From positions 186,001 through 250,000 of the forward strand of contig JAACJM010000004.1 in NCBI GenBank assembly GCA_013368315.1: DNA of 64,000 nt, read 5' to 3'. The stretch comes from Tetrapyrgos nigripes (Eukaryota; Basidiomycota; Agaricomycetes; Agaricales; Campanellaceae). The position numbers and the translations under genes are program-made. Positions within the stretch are counted from its first letter, which is position 1. Each line of letters begins with the position of its first letter. The notes under the pieces were generated by a model. It was not told the origin of the DNA. It worked only from the letters and a program-made list of their open reading frames with translations, and did no database searches. Shown in pieces: positions 59,552-64,000 of this stretch.

Positions 59552-60331
59552 CTCCAGGCGCCTGTTCAGCCACAATGATACTTCCCATTCTGACTAGAGG
59601 GAGCTTCAAGTTGCTCATCATGATGCATGCATGGGCCATGGCCAGCGCATACCCAATGATGGCAACTGCAAGGATCAAGACTCCCTCGAAGATGTGGATG
59701 ATGATCCACGGATGCACTGGCATGTCGGATATTCAGTGGCACCAGTTGTCTTTGAATTCATTCAGAATCAAAGCGCGCCCATCCGGAATCACTGGAAGTA
59801 CTTGTGTTAAATTTATACGACTCTTACGATTCGACGAATCCCTTTATGATGAAGTGATATCATCGATGACCACTACCAATTCAAGTTGTTGCCGCGTTGA
59901 CGTTGAACCTGAACGTAAATCTCTGTGCACCGAACCTGAGCGGTACGACTAATCATTAATGTTAGTATCATCATCAGGAAAATGATCAGTTGGGGATAGT
60001 TACTTACAAGTAACAAGATAATTGTACAAGGTCCTACCGGCGTACGCACGAAGTATGTGCACCTTTGAAAAGGACTCGAAATAGTGATCAAGCTATCTTT
60101 GATGTGTGGTACACGACTACGTATAACATGCCCAGACCAAGACCACGCCACAATCGCCATCTCGACCGGGACCGACGAGCCGATCGGGTCGAGTGGCAAT
60201 AGACCTTGACATTGATGATTGGGTTTGCATTGGGTATTGAAAACGAAGCTTGAACAGCAGTGGAAGTGTCGGGAGCGGCCGACGGCTGACAGTCTGAGAA
60301 GAAGCCTAGGGCGGAGAAGAATATTCTCCAA
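59552..60331 (-). other. Candidate small spliced gene(s) or relic, minus strand
   Basis: Minus-strand 60331-60008 is open and is followed by a textbook 59-base intron (GTAAGT...CTAAC...GATTAG, about 60007-59949). Splicing it gives a Ser/Arg-rich tail ending LELVVVIDDITSS and a stop. Further on (about 59720 to 59552) a separate ATG frame encodes one hydrophobic helix (IIIHIFEGVLILAVAIIGYA). Neither piece matches a family I know. The intron signals are the only strong evidence. Confidence 0.25.
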
Positions 60332-62212
60332 GAAAGCCTAGATGTACATAGGTCACCGAGCAGCTGAGCAGAGGAGAAATTCGAGTCAGTTATTTTGCAG
60401 ATAACCTTCGGCGGACCTCAGTTCAATCATCTACATATATGAGCCCAACACGGCAGGGCCCCTCAGGGCCTCCGAGTTCGACGAAGATAACGGAGTCTTT
60501 TGTTTGATGGAACCCAGACTATGAACCCAGACTGAGAAATTAGCCCTTTAGAGGCGGAGCTTTGCTCATTGCGATGACGTTGAGGCTCTGACCAGAATGA
60601 GAGCCGTAATATCATTATGGAGAATACGTTGAAGGTATGTCGATGGCGCTGGAGAATTGTGATAGGGAGCTGGGGAAGACCGGGAGAGGAAGGGGAAAAA
60701 GAATGCAGGGACGCGGGGAGGGGGGAACGCGTGTAGTTATCAGATAAGAATGAGAGCAAGGGTGGCTGCTGAAGCGCTGAAGCCTCGTAGTTCTGCGTAG
60801 TCGTTCTGCCGATTAGAAGACATACGTACTGGAAGGAAGCTTAGCAGAGATGAATATTTTCGGAACGGAACTTTTCTCTTTCTCTCTTTCTCCGTCTTGA
60901 GAACGACAACACCGAGTATGTGGTCCCGGTAAAAACCTCCATTCTATGCGGGACGCACATCAGCCACCGGGTACGGGAGGGAAAGGATTAATGAAGACAG
61001 GTACATAACGGCATCTGTGAAAGTATGCGGCAAAATGTATTGTCAACGCGGTCCAGTGACTTCAGTGACGCAAGAAATGATCAGTTTTCGGTCTCCTAGA
61101 CGTCTAGGCGTTGTAATCTACTAGACAAGCATCGAATCGGAATCGTTTTCTTTGCCTGCAAGCGAGAGTCGTTGACGTCGATACGCAGAAGACGTAGCAC
61201 TAGTAGGGCTCGAGATCGACGAGAGTGATCGCAGGTTTGAAGCATAGGTCGATCGACCGCAACAGCCAACGTTGGATAGGATGCGTAGATACGACGCGGG
61301 GTATGGCTGAAGCGGAAGGGAGGGGCTTTGGCCTTACCAACGGGGATGGCGCTCTCAGGGTAACGAGAATGATATACAGAGCGTCAATCACTGCCAGCAA
61401 GCATTGCATCATAAATGACGCTTTGCAACAAGTGTGAGCACATTCTTCTGCTTGGTAATTCAAAACTCGAAGCGTTGGTGATGGGTATGATGATAAGGCT
61501 GACTACGTGCAGCCACAGGTAACAGTCAGCGGACTTACAGAGCCCGAAGGAGGTCGGGATGTGAGAGGATAACGATGCAGGAGATAAGGAGAAAATGATG
61601 AATTTTTGGATTAAAATATAGAAAACATGAAAGCAAGAAGCAGGACGTAGGTAGTAAGGGTGACAAAGAATTTGAGCAAGGGCTGAAGGAAGCTGGCAGT
61701 GGGAGGGAGATGAGACAGGAACGACACGTGGAAATTGACGGGTATATCAAAGCAAGTTTTTTTCCCTAATATATGGGCTGTGTCGAGTTTGAACCCCTTT
61801 GGGTGCCTCCTCGACTCCTTTCTGGCTGTCTTCTCTCTTGTTTCTCCCTCAGAGTGCGTATTCTCTCATATTTGCTCCTGAAACACGTATATATCGCGAC
61901 TCCTCTGAACACCTCCTATTAGGGTCCTCCCAGAATCGCCTTTCGTGTAGGTCGCGCGCAGCCAGCGGTAACTTTGGTTCCCTTTTCGAACCAGCACAGT
62001 CTTCTGCCAGCAGTGTCCGGGGTTGCCAGCTTTACAGCGCTTCATAGCCTCTACCTTCCCCAGATACTATATCTACCCTGCCCGCCTAGCTGCTCTGTCC
62101 CTTTTGGCCCATCTCAACGGCCCTTTGGCGTCAGCGACACCTCATAAGTAGTTCCCAAATTCATCGAAGCGGACACAGTCTATTTTGCTTGGCCAAACTA
62201 TTCTCCCTGTCC
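60332..62212. other. Intergenic and long pyrimidine-rich leader of the next gene
   Basis: 60332-61750 shows no convincing gene. From about 61795 to 62212 the sense strand is strongly C/T-rich, as in long 5' leaders and promoters of fungal genes, and leads into the ATG at 62213. Confidence 0.45.
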
Positions 62213-64000
62213 ATGATCCTATCTTCACCTCGTCTTTCTCCGTGAGTCACCCCATAATGCCTTCCGAATAATTTATTTACAAATACTGTTTCACACAGAT
62301 CGTTTTTACCCGCCTCGTCCATGATTGCAACTCTAAGCACCTCTTCGATCTCTATGTCTTCTACAAAGGACTTTAATGCTGCGGGAGCACCTCTTCCCTT
62401 CGTCCCGCGTAGGGACTCGAGTACCCGGTCCAGGGTCACGCCTATCACTCCTTCCTCCCATCACAGAACGGGTTCCGTCAAGATCCATGTCCAACAGGCT
62501 ACATCACCCAAAGAGGAAGAGGATCAGTCGTCGTCTTCATCTAGCTCGTCTTCAGGCTCCTCGACTGGTCACCATCACTCCTCTCGACCAAAGCGTATAC
62601 GCGGCGTCCGAATCCCAATCCCCGAATCCTTCACTCCCTCTGTCGACTCTAACACCAAGACGGACGTGTATGCATTTCCTTCTAAGGTTGCAGAGGACGA
62701 TTTAAAGCCTAGCGCAGTTGCCAAGGTTGAACAACCACTAGCTGCTGCGGCTGTTGCAACCCCTGTCCGCTTAAACCTTGAAGGAATCTCGACGCGAGCC
62801 AAGTCTGCACCCTCTCCAATGTTGATGATGACCCCCATGCGAACCGAAACAAAATCCGCACCCATCGACACCCCTATTCCCTCCGTCCTACGCAAAAAGT
62901 CTGGACAGTTGGTCAAACCGTCTCTGAAGACATCGAAAACTGCTTTCCAAGGAAGCCTTACCATCTCGACGACTAGGGGCCTCGCTTACACGAAGAGTGA
63001 GCCCGCAACGCCTACAGTCAAGGCCGTTCACTTCGACTCGCAGCTGGAGCATGTAAAGTTGTTCCTTGCTGAACAACGGCCGATAGCTGTCTCTCGAGAT
63101 GGAAGCCCGACAGACGAGACGAGTGGGACGGAGAGTGACTTTCCTTCTTGGATATACGGCGGGAAGAGTAATCCTAAGAAGAAGCTCATCATGGAAGTGG
63201 TCAACATGCCACCCTCGATAAACCTTCAGGCTGATATCGTCCTGGAAGAGCTCAAGCTTTCACCCGAAGGAAACAGTCTTATCGGCAGGGTACGAGTTCG
63301 CAACCTGGACTTCCAGAAGTGGGTTGCAGTTCGGTTCACCGTTGATTCGTGGCAGACGACCAGCGAGGTTACTGCCAAGTACGTGGAGTCGTGCCCTGAC
63401 AACATCGACATCTTTACGTTCGGTATCCGTCTTAACGACATGCTGGTTAGGATTGAGGAGAAGACGTTGGTGATGGCGCTTCGGTACCATGTAGGCGATC
63501 GGGAGATATGGGACAACAACTGGGGAGGCAACTACATCGTCAAGTTCTCCTGGGAGGCACTTCCTCCGCCACCGCCTCCTCCGGCAGCGGCTAGGTTCAG
63601 CAGCGGCGGGTCAGATTCAGGCAGTGATATAGGCGGTGATTTGAAGAGCAGGCTGGAGCAGGTCATTCAGAAGAGGGGGCAGAACTTGGAAGACGAAGAC
63701 AACCTTAGCCGTTGGGATAGGAACTTCAACTTCAAAAAGGCCGCCTCCTTCTCTGCTCGGTATGACATTGGCTCTCACTTCAAAAATCCCTGGCGACAGC
63801 CCTCTAGCGATCCTCAGCGCCATTCACGAATGCATTCACATCCTCACGTCAGTTCCATACCTTGGCCTGAACAGTCTACCGCCTCTACCAAACCCAAGCT
63901 CCCGAAAATCAAGCCCTCCTTAGGATCACCTCGCGCCGTAGACGACGATGAAATGTTCTGGCCTGCACCTCATGTTCCTTCTGATGTCGATCTCACTTCT
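62213..64000 (+). CDS. CBM21 protein phosphatase 1 regulatory (glycogen-targeting) subunit, partial (runs off the window)
   Basis: Exon 1 is 62213-62241. A 57-base intron (62242-62298, GTGAGT...ACACAG) joins it in frame to exon 2, which is open to the window end. The downstream ATG at 62321 is an alternative start if the intron is untranslated. The N-terminal 280 residues are Ser/Thr/Pro-rich. A PP1-docking RVxF-like KAVHFD sits directly before SQLEHVKLFLAEQRP. The CBM21 domain follows, with LEELKLSPEGNSLIGRVRVR, NLDFQKWVAVRFTVDSWQT, FTFGIRLNDM, LRYHVGDREIWDNNWGGNY. A polyproline stretch and a disordered tail come after. This is the family of yeast Gac1/Pig1 and animal PPP1R3 subunits, which bring PP1 to glycogen synthase. 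It is on the plus strand with no close upstream neighbour. Confidence 0.9.

Noticed and set aside
62161..62964. Minus-strand frames at 62.2-63.0 kb
   Set aside because: Antisense to the Ser/Thr-rich N-terminal part of the CBM21 subunit, whose plus-strand frame is open to the window end.

Overview
The window is nuclear DNA of a filamentous basidiomycete, most likely an Agaricomycete. The evidence is many 48-65 nt introns with GTRNGY donors and CTRAY-type branch sites, dense intron-rich housekeeping genes (pyruvate carboxylase in 13 exons, a P-type ATPase in 22), an expanded F-box/Cys-rich paralog family of a kind I associate with Agaricomycetes, and several retroelement classes. All exon joins below were worked out by eye from splice signals and reading frame.

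Region 1 (1-10.4 kb, mobile DNA). The right part of a Ty1/copia element lies on the minus strand (gag, protease, integrase, 5' LTR 4476-4964). Next to it is a short ABC-transporter relic, then a DIRS-like tyrosine-recombinase retroelement, also minus strand: a spliced gag with a Cys/His cluster, RT-RNase H, and a broken tyrosine recombinase.

Region 2 (11.3-22.0 kb, F-box family cluster). There are four copies of one 10-exon family: gene A (+, intact by eye), a lone exon-8 fragment (-), gene B (-, one reading-frame break in exon 1) and pseudogene C (-). Pseudogene C is interrupted by two solo LTRs of different families, each flanked by a perfect 5-bp target-site duplication.

Region 3 (about 18.5-36 kb, decayed repeat block). 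This stretch is visibly poor in CG dinucleotides and rich in TG/CA. It has no intact gene. It holds a long diverged direct repeat (23.0-25.9 and 31.4-33.1 kb), a second copy of one of the solo LTRs with its own perfect duplication, a MITE-like element, minisatellites, phased T-tracts and a G-quadruplex motif. The solo LTRs keep their CpGs, so they look younger than the block.

Region 4 (36.5-55.7 kb, conserved genes). In order: pyruvate carboxylase (-), tRNA-Asn(GTT) with a 4-nt insertion where tRNA introns sit (+), a truncated and frameshifted muskelin-like N-terminal domain (+), a fungal Na/K-type P-type ATPase (-), the oligosaccharyltransferase subunit WBP1/OST48 (-), adenylate kinase (+, divergent from WBP1), and a Zn2Cys6 transcription factor with a 13-nt microexon (+).

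Region 5 (55.7-62.2 kb) is gene-poor, with only unidentified open fragments. The window ends inside a CBM21 protein-phosphatase-1 regulatory (glycogen-targeting) subunit (62213 to beyond 64000, +).

The best candidate for something under-described is the F-box/Cys-rich/zinc-finger-like paralog cluster together with its TE-mediated decay. The tRNA micro-intron, the muskelin fragment and the spliced-gag DIRS-like element come next.
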